Of a DNA stretch of 64,000 nucleotides, positions 63,045 through 64,000 are shown in pieces. The notes beneath the pieces were generated by a model. It did no database searches. It was not told where the DNA came from and saw nothing but the letters and a program-made list of their open reading frames with translations. The stretch spans positions 62,001 through 126,000 of the forward strand of contig CAWGZJ010000028.1 in the NCBI GenBank assembly GCA_963826975.1, given 5' to 3'. The stretch's first letter is position 1. Each line of letters begins with the position of its first letter. A program made the translations under genes and the position numbers. The stretch is from Palsa-883 sp963826975 (GTDB lineage Bacteria; Pseudomonadota; Alphaproteobacteria; Acetobacterales; Acetobacteraceae).

Positions 63045-63442
63045 ATGCGCCTTGGCCACGGCCCGTGGCGGAGACCAGCAAGACCGTCACGCTGCGCAAG
63101 CGGGACTGGAAGGCGCTGCTCGCTCGGCTTGAGGATCTGGAGGATCTTGCCGCGATCGCCGAGCGGCTTGCGTATGAGGAACAGGTCGGCAAGGAGGTCG
63201 CGCGGCGGGACTATCTGACCGGCGACGAGATGAAACGCATCCTGGATGACGAAAGCCCGGTGAAGGTCTGGCGCGAGAAGCGTGGGCTGACACAGCGGGA
63301 ACTCGCGGAGCAGGCGGGAGTCAGCTCCGGTTATCTCGCGGAGATCGAGACCGGCAAGAAGCCGGGCAGCGCGGTGGCATTGCGGAAGCTATCGCGCGTA
63401 CTGGCGATCCCGATGGAGAATCTACTGTCGCATCCGGGGTGA
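63041..63442 (+). CDS. XRE-family antitoxin (HigA-like)
   Basis: A 133-residue protein. The N-terminal part has coiled/helical KRDWKALLARLEDLEDLAAI for toxin binding. The C-terminal helix-turn-helix reads VWREKRGLTQRELAEQAGVS, SGYLAEIETGKKPGS and LRKLSRVLAIPMENLL. It overlaps the toxin stop (ATGA). It represses its own operon and blocks the RelE-type toxin. Confidence 0.88.
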   Translation: MNAPWPRPVAETSKTVTLRKRDWKALLARLEDLEDLAAIAERLAYEEQVGKEVARRDYLTGDEMKRILDDESPVKVWREKRGLTQRELAEQAGVSSGYLAEIETGKKPGSAVALRKLSRVLAIPMENLLSHPG

Positions 63443-64000
63443 GCGGTGGATGCGGCCACGGGCGCGCACTCGATGGCCCCTCATCCTGAAGACATGGTTC
63501 GGAAATATTCCTGAAACAGGTTGAAGCATGTTTTACCTGGAAGCAGAGTGATAGGAACTCATTGATGTCAGAATCTGGAGCTCACTATGTAACATGCCCA
63601 TTATGACATGCGTGTCACCACTTGAGATGCCCATTGCGGTTCCGATCACGCGTTTCGGTGCGAGAGCCTTCCCCGTGGCAAGTAGGGAGACGTTCAGTTC
63701 ATGATACGCGAAACCCAAGAATACCATGAACTGTGCGTTTTGTAAGCATGAATGTATTTTTAGGAGGTTACTGTTATTCTCGTTCTGTTCAGTGAATGTT
63801 TTTATTTGATTTGCAAGCTCGATCAACGGGGTTCCCGGTCGCTCAGATACCAAAAGCCACGCTCTGCACGGGACGCTGCCACTCCAACGGGCCGACGACG
63901 CCATATGGATGCACTATAGTCGCTTGATTAACCAATTCCGCGGCATCGGATTCCGGTATATTATAATAATTCTGTAGTGCATGAAACAGGAAATGCTCAA
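63443..64000. other. AT-richer window edge with an uncertain gene
   Basis: The base composition falls clearly compared with the rest of the window. One minus-strand frame (63533-63904, up to 123 residues, ATG 63904) reads IELANQIKTFTEQNENNSNL and VIGTAMGISSGDTHVIMGML. I do not recognise it and no ribosome-binding site stands out. It could be a real gene of an acquired island, or chance. The final ~100 bases are too AT-rich to contain more. Confidence 0.35.

Overview
The window is GC-rich bacterial DNA, most likely from an alphaproteobacterium. Several traits fit Acetobacteraceae or other Rhodospirillales: Tat-type substrate-binding proteins, oligopeptide ABC transporters whose two ATPases are fused into one chain, a GroESL operon with a sigma-32-like promoter and no visible CIRCE, and intergenic REP-like palindromes. 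The genus cannot be fixed from sequence reading alone. The content is mostly catabolic and transport genes, with one housekeeping gene (polA), groESL and one tRNA.

Layout. 1-10192 (+): end of a polar amino-acid ABC ATPase, then a class III aminotransferase/racemase, an amino-acid-type periplasmic binding protein, a SelA-like PLP enzyme, a DUF1445 protein and a DUF4392 protein (the two halves of mammalian D-glutamate cyclase as separate genes), a lone molybdenum hydroxylase large subunit and an ATP-grasp ligase. This reads as an uptake and catabolism cluster for an unusual, perhaps D-configured, amino acid. 10212-12231: a pentapeptide-repeat protein and a small secreted Cys-rich protein. 12278-18871: a peptide-type ABC operon (-) divergent from a class V aminotransferase. 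19102-25717: Nudix, amino-acid binding protein, GNAT, the DUF2182/DUF1326 pair, DUF1989 and a frameshifted PQQ-type propeller gene. 25718-27722: a decayed, locally AT-richer stretch with an XRE regulator, a truncated gene carrying a large inverted repeat, and an orphan terminator. 27722-29740: groES-groEL (-).

30189-32542: a protein made of two copies of one unnamed domain, then an IS4-family element inserted inside a REP palindrome (8-bp target duplication still readable). 32528-41760: a second peptide-type ABC operon framed by two enolase-superfamily enzymes and a Gfo/Idh/MocA dehydrogenase, suggesting uptake and oxidation or dehydration of a sugar acid or glycoside. 41889-43891: isochorismatase-like hydrolase divergent from a HisC-like aminotransferase. 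44095-44171: tRNA-Arg(CCG). 44349-47501: a lipoprotein hydrolase, then a SCPx-type thiolase and its DUF35 Zn-ribbon/OB partner, with tandem repeats before and between them. 47711-49546: a frameshifted tyrosinase and a small secreted protein. 49632-52662: CHCC zinc-finger protein and polA. 52830-57154: AtzG/AtzE-like amidase pair, MazEF-like module, N-formylglutamate amidohydrolase-like and core-MetE-like enzymes. 57232-62271: a cytochrome c and envelope proteins with low-complexity tails. 62299-64000: an Uma2 relic, a RelE/XRE toxin-antitoxin pair and an AT-richer edge.

No CRISPR array, rRNA operon, replication origin or complete prophage was seen. The strongest leads are the split D-glutamate cyclase operon, the IS insertion into a REP hairpin, the repeats around the thiolase/DUF35 pair, the split tyrosinase, and the paired envelope proteins with tandem nuclease-like domains and a His-Pro-Gly tail.
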